Source: Halobacillus karajensis (lineage in GTDB: Bacteria; Bacillota; Bacilli; Bacillales; Halobacillaceae). Taken from it: DNA of 64,000 bases. Location of the stretch: positions 124,001-188,000 of the forward strand of contig NZ_FNWW01000007.1 of assembly GCF_900108515.1 (NCBI RefSeq). Direction: 5' to 3'. Positions 17,556-25,295 of this stretch are shown piece after piece. Made by a program: the position numbers and the translations under genes. Below the pieces are notes generated by a model that was not told the DNA's origin, searched no databases, and was given only the letters and a program-made list of their open reading frames with translations. Positions within the stretch are counted from its first letter, which is position 1, and each line of letters opens with the position of its first letter.

Positions 17556-18179
17556 TTATAGTTTTTGTAAATGATCGATCCAGGCATCCAACCGTCTTCG
17601 ATCTCCTGGACCCTCAAGGAGTTTATCGTACTTCCGGTGCCCTTCTTTATCATAATTCTTTAACCACTGAATCGACTTCTTCGGACCTAGGTACCACTGC
17701 CCTTTCATTTCAAAATAAATTTCCAGGCTTTCTTTTACCAGCCAATGAAATCGGTAGCGCCCCTCCATATCTCCTTTTCTCGAGCGTACTTTCATCTTAA
17801 TCAGCCAATCTTTCAAAAATTGCTTCTCTTTAGCTGTTAATTGCGGAGGACCTTCTAGGAAAACAGCTTCAATTCGGCTTAAAAATGACTGGGCTTCTCC
17901 CTTCTCATCTAATAGGGGTGTCCCCTCATGGACTTTTAAAAACTTCTCTGCATCCTCCATTTCCTGACTCTCATGAATCCAGAGATCCAGGAGTCTTCCA
18001 TTAAATGTCTCCACTTTATTCTGGCTTTCTCCCCCATCTGCAAAACCGATCACATCTACATCACTCTCATCTGTGAAGTCACCGGTCTGGTAAGAACCAT
18101 ACAATAGAATTGTGTGACATTGGTAGGTTTCCTGTAAGTGCTTCGTTAAATTAGCTAAAAATATATGGCGCTCCATCAT
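17556..18179 (-). CDS. Nucleotidyltransferase-domain protein
   Basis: About 207-residue protein with an N-terminal Pol-beta-like nucleotidyltransferase core: LLYGSYQTGDFTDESDVDVI (G-S-x10-D-x-D) and LLDLWIH for the third carboxylate. The C-terminal half is helical, as in small-molecule nucleotidyltransferases with a substrate-binding bundle. The adjacent ATGs at 18179/18176 follow AGAGGTG and avoid overlapping tyrS; a longer frame from 18227 would overlap it. Function unknown; it may be antibiotic-modifying by fold. It is probably transcribed from the tyrS leader. Confidence 0.75.
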   Translation of the reverse strand: MMERHIFLANLTKHLQETYQCHTILLYGSYQTGDFTDESDVDVIGFADGGESQNKVETFNGRLLDLWIHESQEMEDAEKFLKVHEGTPLLDEKGEAQSFLSRIEAVFLEGPPQLTAKEKQFLKDWLIKMKVRSRKGDMEGRYRFHWLVKESLEIYFEMKGQWYLGPKKSIQWLKNYDKEGHRKYDKLLEGPGDRRRLDAWIDHLQKL

Positions 18180-18217
18180 CGCACCTCTCTTTTTACCAGG
18201 ATGGAGATGTACCCCCA

Positions 18218-19459
18218 TTAATGGCACCCCACTTTCAAGCGGACGAATTTTCTTTTTCCCACTTGCAAGACGAGTCCATCTGTTACCTGAATTTGAAAAT
18301 GAGGGTCTTCCACTTTTTCCTGATTTATCCGGACTCCTCCATTTTTGACCATCCGCCGGACTTCCCCTTTCGATGGTAAGAGGCCAAGCTCTTTGACAAG
18401 ATCAGCAATTGCCACTTCTTCCTGTTGCGGCCAGATGACTTCAGGGATATCTTCCGGCATTTGATTCTTTTGAAAAACGCTTCTGAATTGCTCCTGGCTT
18501 TGAATGGCGGCCTTTTTTCCATGCAGCATTTCAACAAAAGAAAACGCGAGCTTCATTTTGGCGTCGCGTGGATGAAGTGTCCCTTCCTCAAGATCTCTTC
18601 CTATCTTCTCTACCTCATCCATTCGTAACTGTCTAAAATACTTCATGAGCAACGCATCCGGAATCGACATCGTCTTACCGAAAATATCTTGTGGACTCTC
18701 GTCTACCCCAATGTAGTTGTTCTTCGACTTCGACATCTTTTCAACTCCGTCAAGCCCTTCAATGAGCGGCATCAGCAGGACCACCTGTTTTTCCCTGCCA
18801 TATTGCTCCTGGATCTGACGACCAAATAATACATTAAATTCCTGGTCTGTCCCCCCAAGTTCGATATCCGAAGCTAAAGCATAAGAATCATACCCTTGCA
18901 TCACCGGGTAAAAAAATTCATGAAGGTAAATCGGCTTATTGGCTTCATAACGGTTGTGAAAATCATTCCGTTCCAGCATCCGCGCGACCGTCACTGTACT
19001 AGCAAGCTTTAATATCTCCGAGAAACCCACGGAAGAAAGCCATTGCGAATTATAGTGAAGCTCAACCTTTTCCATGTCCATCACTTTACCAAATTGATCG
19101 AAGTACGTTTGGGCATTATCTTTCACTTCTTGATCTGTTAATGCAGTTCGAGTCACTGTCTTTCCGGTCGGATCGCCTATTTTCCCTGTGAAATCCCCAA
19201 TGATCAACTGGATGATGTGACCAAAATCTTGAAACTGTTTCAGTTTATTTAACACAACCGTGTGACCAAGGTGAACATCAGGCGCCGTAGGATCCAGCCC
19301 AAGCTTTACCTTCAACGGTTGATGATGGAGAATCGACTTCGCGATTTTCTCCTTGAATTCTTCGTCTGGAATTATGGAGGACACGCCGTAAGATAAAACC
19401 TCCCACTGTTTATTCCATTCTCTCTTTTGTTGATCGTTCAACTGATCTCTGATTTTCAT
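18218..19459 (-). CDS. tyrS: Tyrosyl-tRNA synthetase (TyrZ type)
   Basis: Class I synthetase charging tRNA-Tyr, 413 residues. The HIGH-type motif is HLGH in DPTAPDVHLGHTVVL (near residue 60), and the second motif is KMSKSKNN near 242; an S4 RNA-binding domain forms the C-terminus (VRRMVKNGGVRINQ). The KMSKS motif and 413-residue length resemble B. subtilis TyrZ more than TyrS (recalled). It is preceded by a tyrosine T-box leader. Confidence 0.94.
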   Translation of the reverse strand: MKIRDQLNDQQKREWNKQWEVLSYGVSSIIPDEEFKEKIAKSILHHQPLKVKLGLDPTAPDVHLGHTVVLNKLKQFQDFGHIIQLIIGDFTGKIGDPTGKTVTRTALTDQEVKDNAQTYFDQFGKVMDMEKVELHYNSQWLSSVGFSEILKLASTVTVARMLERNDFHNRYEANKPIYLHEFFYPVMQGYDSYALASDIELGGTDQEFNVLFGRQIQEQYGREKQVVLLMPLIEGLDGVEKMSKSKNNYIGVDESPQDIFGKTMSIPDALLMKYFRQLRMDEVEKIGRDLEEGTLHPRDAKMKLAFSFVEMLHGKKAAIQSQEQFRSVFQKNQMPEDIPEVIWPQQEEVAIADLVKELGLLPSKGEVRRMVKNGGVRINQEKVEDPHFQIQVTDGLVLQVGKRKFVRLKVGCH

Positions 19460-19487
19460 CCTTTCGTCCTCCCATTCTCAGATTATT

Positions 19488-19521
19488 AAAAAAAGAGAGA
19501 GTCTCTTTTAGATCCCTCTCC
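19488..19521 (-). terminator. Second terminator-like hairpin between T-box and tyrS
   Basis: Read on the minus strand, GAGAG pairs with CTCTC around an imperfect inner stem and is followed by TTTTTTT, about 30 bases before the tyrS start. It lies downstream of the T-box terminator. Confidence 0.5.
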
Positions 19522-19529
19522 ATGAAGAC

Positions 19530-19784
19530 ATAAAAAAGACACATCCCATCATGGGACGTGTCTTCTACACGCGTTACCACCCAAGTTGAGGATATGGACA
19601 CATATCCTCCGCTCAAAAAGATAACGGGTTCACCGTCTTTTACTAATCACCATTGCTTTCGTAAAAGAAGCTCCAGAAGGTAATTCATCAAAGGATTTGT
19701 ATCGACTCCCACCATCCGCCGACTCTCTGAACACAGGGATCCTTTCACTACTGCATTTCTATCATTGCCGTGTTTATTAAAGTT
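19530..19784 (-). ncRNA. Tyrosine T-box leader of tyrS
   Basis: tRNA-sensing riboswitch that lets transcription continue when tRNA-Tyr is uncharged. On the minus strand: an AGAGAGT element of Stem I, the specifier codon TAC (19699-19701) within GTCGATACAAATCC, then the T-box core GGGTGGTAACGCG (19571-19583 region), whose TGGT pairs with the ACCA end of tRNA, and a terminator, AGACACGTCCCATGATGGGATGTGTCT plus six T (here split as AGACACGTCCC / GGGATGTGTCT), at 19532-19563. Confidence 0.92.
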
Positions 19785-19790
19785 AACGTT

Positions 19791-19819
19791 ATGTTACGCG
19801 CAAAGGCAAAAGTTGTCAA
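19791..19819 (-). promoter_or_regulatory. Promoter of the tyrS T-box transcript
   Basis: TTGACA (19814-19819) and TAACAT (19791-19796) on the minus strand with a 17-base spacer, predicting a start near 19784. Confidence 0.65.
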
Positions 19820-19925
19820 CATTTTTTTCGAAACATTCAATCAATGTAAAAAAGAGGTTTCAAACCACTTGCTCACGACGATATGATAGGATGGTAGGCA
19901 AATACATAGGAGGAGAGGATACCGG

Positions 19926-20804
19926 ATGAAGCGTGAAAAAATAGGTTTTGTCGGCACAGGCGTCATGGGGAAAAGTATGGCTCGCCACTTAATGGATGCA
20001 GGGTACACATTGAATGTATTTACACGAACAAAGGAAAAAGCGGTTGAACTGTTAGATCAGGGAGCGAACTGGAAGGATTCCATTGCAGCCTTAGCAAAGG
20101 ATTCTGACATCATCATTACCATCGTCGGCTATCCTAGTGATGTGGAAAGCATTTATTTCGGTGAACATGGCCTTTTGGAAAATGCCAAACCAGGCAGCTA
20201 TGTTATTGATATGACCACATCTTCCCCGCTGCTCGCTCAGGACATACACAAACAAGCCAAAGAAAAAGGCATCCATGCCCTTGATGCACCTGTTTCCGGT
20301 GGAGATGTCGGTGCACAAAAGGCCGCACTCACCATCATGGCCGGAGGAGACACGGAATCTTTCCAAGCGATCCAGCCTGTTTTTGAGATTATGGGACAGA
20401 ACATTGTTTTACAAGGAGAAGCCGGTGCTGGCCAGCATACCAAAATGTGCAATCAAATTGCCATTGCTTCTGGGATGCTTGGAGTCACAGAAGCCATTTT
20501 ATACGCAGAGAAAGCCGGCCTTGACCCTGAAACCGTGCTCAAAAGCATCGAATTTGGAGCTGCCGGCAGCTGGTCATTATCAAACTTGGGACCACGGATG
20601 ATCAGGGGGGATTTCGCGCCCGGATTTTATGTCAAACACTTTATTAAAGATATGAAAATTGCCATAGAATCTGCCGAGCAAATGGAACTCCCAGTACCAG
20701 GATTGAAACTTGCTAAAGAATTGTATGACAAACTTAATGAAGCAGAAGGCGGGAATGATGGCACACAGGCCCTGCTTAAATACTACAGAATTATGATGGC
20801 CTGA
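19926..20804 (+). CDS. NAD(P)-dependent beta-hydroxyacid dehydrogenase (YkwC-like)
   Basis: HIBADH-family oxidoreductase of 292 residues. Rossmann motif GFVGTGVMGKSMA (residues 7-19), substrate-binding DAPVSGGDVGAQKAALT (near 120) and the catalytic Lys in GAGQHTKMCNQ (near 173). It resembles B. subtilis YkwC more than a dedicated 3-hydroxyisobutyrate enzyme. The substrate is a small beta-hydroxy acid of unknown identity. Transcribed alone, divergent from tyrS. Confidence 0.87.
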   Translation: MKREKIGFVGTGVMGKSMARHLMDAGYTLNVFTRTKEKAVELLDQGANWKDSIAALAKDSDIIITIVGYPSDVESIYFGEHGLLENAKPGSYVIDMTTSSPLLAQDIHKQAKEKGIHALDAPVSGGDVGAQKAALTIMAGGDTESFQAIQPVFEIMGQNIVLQGEAGAGQHTKMCNQIAIASGMLGVTEAILYAEKAGLDPETVLKSIEFGAAGSWSLSNLGPRMIRGDFAPGFYVKHFIKDMKIAIESAEQMELPVPGLKLAKELYDKLNEAEGGNDGTQALLKYYRIMMA

Positions 20805-20813
20805 GGGGTTGAT

Positions 20814-20847
20814 AAAAGCACGTACATACTTGATGTACGTGCTTTTT
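20814..20847. terminator. Terminator after the dehydrogenase gene
   Basis: AAAAGCACGTACAT pairs with ATGTACGTGCTTTT around a five-base loop, with T-tracts on both strands. Confidence 0.88.
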
Positions 20848-20898
20848 ATTAGAATACGTGCCCTGAGGCTGAACAAGGTAGCAGGGCCGGGGGGAAAT

Positions 20899-21477
20899 TC
20901 ATTCATCCTGTAACCCTTTACCATCGAGAATATGCTGCCTGTACTTTTCAATTCTGGACTCTCGTGTCTTTGTTTGCTTAGCTTTCGTAAAATAAAGAAT
21001 ATAGGCTCTTTGGCGCCCCGGTGTCAAAGCTTCAAAAGCTGTTTTCAGTTCAGGGGATGCTTCGAATTTAAATTGAAGTTCATCCGGAATTTCGACTGTC
21101 TTTTTAAACTCTGCTTCCAAACCCGCTTTTTCCACTTCGATTGCTTCCTCAACATACTCTTTGAGAGCCTTTTCCCTTTCCATTATTTCTTGGATCTGAG
21201 TAAACCGAATCTGCCGCCTTACCTGAACATTCTCCGTTTGCTGGATAAGAAGACGATGGGGATCCCGCATTAAGACACCTTTAAAAAACAAAAGGGCACA
21301 GTATTCCTTAAATCCATGGATTAACACGACATTTTTCCCTTGAAATGTATAACAAGGAACGCCCCACTTCAGTTCTTCGGTCAGTTCACTGTCTAGCATA
21401 ATTTGTCTCAGTTTCTTGAACTCTTTCTGCCATTTTTCGGCTTTTCTTAAAAACTCGTCAACTTTAGGATTCTTCAT
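20899..21477 (-). CDS. YdeI-like DUF1801 protein
   Basis: Protein of 192 residues beginning MKNPKVDEFLRKAEKWQ at 21477 behind GAGGGGG; an in-frame upstream ATG lacks a ribosome-binding site. The N-terminal part has the DUF1801 pattern (ELKWGVPCYTFQGKNVVLIH) and the C-terminal part the YdeI helices (FEALTPGRQRAYILYFTKAK, TRESRIEKYRQHI). Soluble, function unproven; relatives are iron-chaperone-like folds. Confidence 0.83.
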   Translation of the reverse strand: MKNPKVDEFLRKAEKWQKEFKKLRQIMLDSELTEELKWGVPCYTFQGKNVVLIHGFKEYCALLFFKGVLMRDPHRLLIQQTENVQVRRQIRFTQIQEIMEREKALKEYVEEAIEVEKAGLEAEFKKTVEIPDELQFKFEASPELKTAFEALTPGRQRAYILYFTKAKQTKTRESRIEKYRQHILDGKGLQDE

Positions 21478-21644
21478 ATGATTGCCCCCTCGTCTTTTTA
21501 GACTCATTCTTCCCTTTCATAGTCAAGAATACTAAACAGCAAAGAATCTCGCCATCCATCTTTGATGAACAACTCAATATTTCGAGGGGCACCAGTGGCA
21601 AAGATCCGATGAAGTTTACGATGATCAACTACAAACAGTTCCTT

Positions 21645-22268
21645 CTATAAACCCGTACCATCTTTCCATTCCACTTTAAAAACCACCGCATATTCCGCGT
21701 TTGCCACTGATTTCGGTAAAGTGGTCAAATCCTCATTCGCTTCCACTGAAAAAGTATGTTGGCTCGTCCCAACCAAGTAAGACAAATAAATAGGTTCCCC
21801 TTTGGTTACCGTCATGTTTTCATCTAAATGCTCAAAATGAAAACGATCGATTTGTTCAGGCACTGTTGTGGATCCTTTCGCATTTCCATTAGGGGAACCA
21901 ACCATAAGATTCACCGTGTCTTTCTCCATCTGAAGACCAAACGAGTGCAGTTCATGATGATAACTCTTTTGCTGACCAGGTTCAGAAGCAGAAACTAGTT
22001 CCCTTTTCTGCTTCCCCTCTTTAAACGTGACAATAGAAGATATTAGTCCTTCTCCTTCATTCAGCTCGCCCTCCACCGTGTAAAAGGTATGGTAACCTCC
22101 CCCCATTTGGGTAATTATACTTTTTTCACGTTGGGAAAGTTCCGCAGGTTTAATTGTCACCGAGGATGCTGAATCCCCTTTTTCCTTTTGTTTCGTCTCA
22201 CCACTTCCCTCATATGTACAAGCAGTTAAAAGGAACATAGCACCAATAAGCGTCATCCACCATTTCAT
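21645..22268 (-). CDS. Predicted lipoprotein of unknown function
   Basis: About 207 residues. MKWWMTLIGAMFLLTACTY is a lipoprotein signal with Cys17 in the lipobox (Leu-Thr-Ala-Cys). The start at 22268 follows AAGAAGGTGGG; the longer frame would bury the signal. The mature part is charged, then beta-rich, with no family I recognise. It would be anchored on the outer face of the membrane. Confidence 0.72.
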   Translation of the reverse strand: MKWWMTLIGAMFLLTACTYEGSGETKQKEKGDSASSVTIKPAELSQREKSIITQMGGGYHTFYTVEGELNEGEGLISSIVTFKEGKQKRELVSASEPGQQKSYHHELHSFGLQMEKDTVNLMVGSPNGNAKGSTTVPEQIDRFHFEHLDENMTVTKGEPIYLSYLVGTSQHTFSVEANEDLTTLPKSVANAEYAVVFKVEWKDGTGL

Positions 22269-22443
22269 CGAATCCCACCTTCTTCTTTCAGAAAATTTTC
22301 TAACCATTGGTACAACCTGAAAACTTCTCCTCTATCATAGCTCGCCTATGCCCGTCGCGTATTGATCTAACATCATCCCTCCCATTCTTGAATACCTTTA
22401 GTACAAATACATGGATGTACTTTTGGTAAAAGGAGGAACCGTA

Positions 22444-23289
22444 ATGATCCAAGTATCTGGGAGACCGTATCAACCAGCAGATTCATGGAAAACGAATAAG
22501 ATTGAAAATGTGATCATTGAATCCTTACAGAAAGTTCAGGACATTTATCCTTTTTCTTCCGAGCAGGAACTTTTATTTGAAATCAAAGCCAGAAGAAATA
22601 TTATCGAAAGTGCGAAAGAAATGAATGATGGGGAATCAACCTTTGCTACCTTCAGGAAGGCCCGATGCAACGAGGAATATTGGAATTTAACCAGGGCCGG
22701 GGGATTTCTTTTGAGGCTTCAAGTACGGCCAGCAGATGCGATTCTAGATATTTTTAAAAACAGCGCTCTCTATCGATTCGAATGTGCCACCGCCTGTGTC
22801 ATCAATTTTTATCATGGACTCTTACAGACAATGGGGAACGACTCTTTTAACACCCTTTTTCCCAACCTTTATCTATATAGTTGGCACGCTGATGATGACT
22901 TAGGGTTGCAATCCTCATTTAAAAACCATTATATTCCCGGGGATGTGGTCTACTTCAATAACCCTGACGTAAACCCGCAAACGCCATGGTTTAGAGGAGT
23001 CAATGCCATAGCGATGGGGGATAATCAATTTTTTGGTCATGGATTCAGTATCAGGACTGAAGAAAAGATGATTGCAGCACTAAATACAAAAAGAAAACCT
23101 GAGCAGCCACAATCCGCCTATTTGACAAGCCTAATCACCAAACCTTCCTTCAACCGATTAGCTCGATTCTCCACCATCTCAGGAGGCCGGACCATCCATA
23201 AAACCACTCCATTCCTTGTCCACCATAACAAGACTTCTGTATCTTACAGGCACTATTGGTATGAGCTAAGTTATAAGCGGAGGCATTGA
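22444..23289 (+). CDS. tgl: Protein-glutamine gamma-glutamyltransferase Tgl
   Basis: Spore-coat transglutaminase forming gamma-glutamyl-lysine crosslinks late in sporulation. 281 residues from the ATG at 22444, which follows AAAGGAGG. The catalytic cysteine is Cys114 in YRFECATACVINFYHGLL; GDVVYFNNPDVNP and the following GDNQFFGHG supply the remaining active-site region. B. subtilis Tgl is about 245 residues, so the extra ~35 residues here form a C-terminal extension. A YjcZ-like sporulation peptide lies downstream. Confidence 0.9.
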   Translation: MIQVSGRPYQPADSWKTNKIENVIIESLQKVQDIYPFSSEQELLFEIKARRNIIESAKEMNDGESTFATFRKARCNEEYWNLTRAGGFLLRLQVRPADAILDIFKNSALYRFECATACVINFYHGLLQTMGNDSFNTLFPNLYLYSWHADDDLGLQSSFKNHYIPGDVVYFNNPDVNPQTPWFRGVNAIAMGDNQFFGHGFSIRTEEKMIAALNTKRKPEQPQSAYLTSLITKPSFNRLARFSTISGGRTIHKTTPFLVHHNKTSVSYRHYWYELSYKRRH

Positions 23290-23405
23290 ATCGCCTGTTT
23301 TGTGTATACGGGACACGTACCCATTTTTAAGGTTGACGGGCTCAACTTTGGGTTAGGCGAGTACTATATAGTGACGAATACACCAAACGAAAGGAAGATT
23401 CTGAA

Positions 23406-23621
23406 ATGGAAAATATCAATTCTCCGTATTCCATGGGGGCTAACGTGAATGCGCCTTATATGGGTGCAAACATAAATGCTCCGTATATGGGGGCCAACGT
23501 CCCACACATGATGCCCACGGCTCCTATGTATAAATGTCCTCCTCGAAGAGACAATTTCATTTTGATTATCGTGTTGTTTATCTTATTAATCATTGTCGGC
23601 TGCAGCATTCCTAAGTGGTAA
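23406..23621 (+). CDS. YjcZ-family-like sporulation membrane peptide
   Basis: 71-residue protein. The N-terminal part has NAPYMGAN-type repeats (SPYSMGANV, NAPYMGANI, NAPYMGANV), then a Cys-containing linker and a single C-terminal membrane helix FILIIVLFILLIIVG, the hallmark of YjcZ-like sporulation peptides. The ATG follows AAAGGAAG. Location next to tgl fits a spore role, but there is no direct evidence. Confidence 0.76.
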   Translation: MENINSPYSMGANVNAPYMGANINAPYMGANVPHMMPTAPMYKCPPRRDNFILIIVLFILLIIVGCSIPKW

Positions 23622-23720
23622 ATGGATCCTAACACCTTCGAAAAGTTTTCTTAGATCGGTTAAAACATGCGCCCCCATTGGATCGACCCTTTGAACAACG
23701 TACAGCATTCTCTTTTCACT

Positions 23721-23763
23721 AAAAAACATACCAGCGCCCTTTTTTGGGGGGGCTGGTTTTTTG
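23721..23763 (+). terminator. Terminator downstream of the YjcZ-like gene
   Basis: ACCAGC (23730-23735) pairs with GCTGGT (23752-23757), flanked by A6 and T6 runs. It is about 100 bases after the stop. The rest of 23622-24051 holds no convincing gene. Confidence 0.62.
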
Positions 23764-23932
23764 TAAAAACAAGAGTAGTTTTCAATTGTCCTATAAAGTT
23801 CATGAACCATCCTGGTCTTCACGCTACCCTCACGATAGTGGAACTATAAGACAAGCCCTTTATATATCAAATTTTACAGTTATTGGATTGCTTTGTCGCC
23901 ACCGGATAAAATAAAAGTCTTCCCTTTTTCCG

Positions 23933-23968
23933 ATAAAAAAACGACCGGCTCCAAATCCGGTCGTTTTC
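23933..23968 (-). terminator. Terminator of the siderophore-aspartokinase operon
   Basis: AACGACCGG and CCGGTCGTT form a nine-base-pair stem followed on the minus strand by TTTTTTT, about 85 bases beyond the aspartokinase stop. Confidence 0.85.
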
Positions 23969-24051
23969 CTATGTGTACGCTACGAATAAGAGCAAAAGAA
24001 ACGTGCCAAGAGCTGGCGGAATCGCTCAGATTCCCATCGCTCGCTTTCCCT

Positions 24052-25272
24052 TTATACCCCATAGGCCTCTTGAAGTTCATTAGGCTGTTGAACATCATGG
24101 CCGAAAAACGCGTCATACATCGACTGTGCGGCATCTACCACCTGATCTTCTGATACGGATACACTCCATACTGACGGATAACCATCGATGGCCACGGCTT
24201 CTCCCCAGTACAGGGAGTCCTCCATCAAGGAACCCTGTCTTCTTTTTTCTTCAGGATTCCTAAAAACCATATGAACGGCTGCCCTTCCAGACGTATGCTG
24301 AATTGTATGAATGCCAAACCTCTCCTTGTTTTTGTTCAACCAGGTTAAGGTCTGATCCAAATCCTTATCCTTTATCATCAGACCAGGTTCCCCGTTCCCC
24401 GATCGGATCATTCTCCTCCATAAACCCATCGAATCGGTCATTTCGGAGAACAGATGTCCTTTTACCATTTTACCCGTCAAGTAAAGGTACGAAAGTTCTT
24501 TTTGAATAGTAAGCCCGACAAGAGAAGATGTGGAGCTTCCTCGCGAAGGATCAACCAGCGTTCCTTCCAGGTCGGAAAAACTTGAACGTACCACAAGGGG
24601 AACTTGATGTTCCTTTGCATGAGCAACGGCTCGGGGATGCACAACAGCTGCTCCCATTTCAGCCATCGTAAGCAGGTTGTCATAATCGATGGCCGTGTGT
24701 TTTTTCGTTCCCGTAATATAGCGTGGATCAGCAGAATAAACACCGTCCACATCCGTAAAAATATCGCAGCGTTCGGCCTTTAACTCTGCAGCCAGAGCCG
24801 CGGCTGTCGTATCCGATCCTCCCCGACCGAGGGTGCAGATCTCCTGGTTCCCTGCACAACCTTGGAACCCAGCCACGACGACAATCTTTCCTGCATCTAA
24901 TTGCTGTTGAATCCTCTCCGTATGAATCGCTGTAATTTTGGCATTTCCGTAGACATATTCCGTTTCAATGCCGCACTGGGCGCCTGTCATTGCGATGGCC
25001 TCCGCCCCTTTTTCCTTGAGGGCGAGCGCCATAAGGGCACTTGACATTTGTTCACCGGTGGATAACAACAAATCCATTTCTCTCCCATTTGTACAGGAAG
25101 AGACTTCTCCAGACAGCTGCACAAGTCGATTGGTAGCATCACCCATGGCCGAAACAACGATGACCAGCTGGGTTCCTTTCTCCTGTTCGCGAATAATTCG
25201 ATCAGCTATTCTGTTGATCCGATCGGTAGTCTGTAACGAAGTGCCGCCAAATTTTTGTACGATTACAGCCAA
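24052..25272 (-). CDS. Aspartokinase embedded in the siderophore operon
   Basis: Phosphorylates aspartate, the first step toward aspartate semialdehyde. 406 residues. The catalytic half is well conserved: VQKFGGTSLQ (residues 5-14), VVSAMGDATNRLV, STGEQMSSALMA, LGRGGSDTTAAALAAELKA (near 150-170) and FTDVDGVYSADPRYI. The C-terminal ACT half is divergent: I cannot find the SIVGxGM-type motif of LysC regulatory domains, so normal lysine/threonine inhibition may be absent (inference). It starts 23 bases after the IucC-type gene and precedes the operon terminator. The likely job is supplying aspartate semialdehyde for 2,4-diaminobutyrate, analogous to the aspartokinase of ectoine clusters. Confidence 0.88.
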   Translation of the reverse strand: MAVIVQKFGGTSLQTTDRINRIADRIIREQEKGTQLVIVVSAMGDATNRLVQLSGEVSSCTNGREMDLLLSTGEQMSSALMALALKEKGAEAIAMTGAQCGIETEYVYGNAKITAIHTERIQQQLDAGKIVVVAGFQGCAGNQEICTLGRGGSDTTAAALAAELKAERCDIFTDVDGVYSADPRYITGTKKHTAIDYDNLLTMAEMGAAVVHPRAVAHAKEHQVPLVVRSSFSDLEGTLVDPSRGSSTSSLVGLTIQKELSYLYLTGKMVKGHLFSEMTDSMGLWRRMIRSGNGEPGLMIKDKDLDQTLTWLNKNKERFGIHTIQHTSGRAAVHMVFRNPEEKRRQGSLMEDSLYWGEAVAIDGYPSVWSVSVSEDQVVDAAQSMYDAFFGHDVQQPNELQEAYGV

Positions 25273-25295
25273 GGTTCATCCCTCTTTTCGTCTGG

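Noticed and set aside
22401-22420. GTACA/TGTAC repeat upstream of tgl
   Set aside because: Short arms with a ten-base spacer over the upstream frame; I could not tie it to a known sporulation sigma-factor site.
24052-25272. Housekeeping lysC
   Set aside because: The gene is tightly linked to the siderophore genes and its regulatory half is divergent, so a pathway role is preferred; I cannot exclude that it is also the cell's general enzyme.
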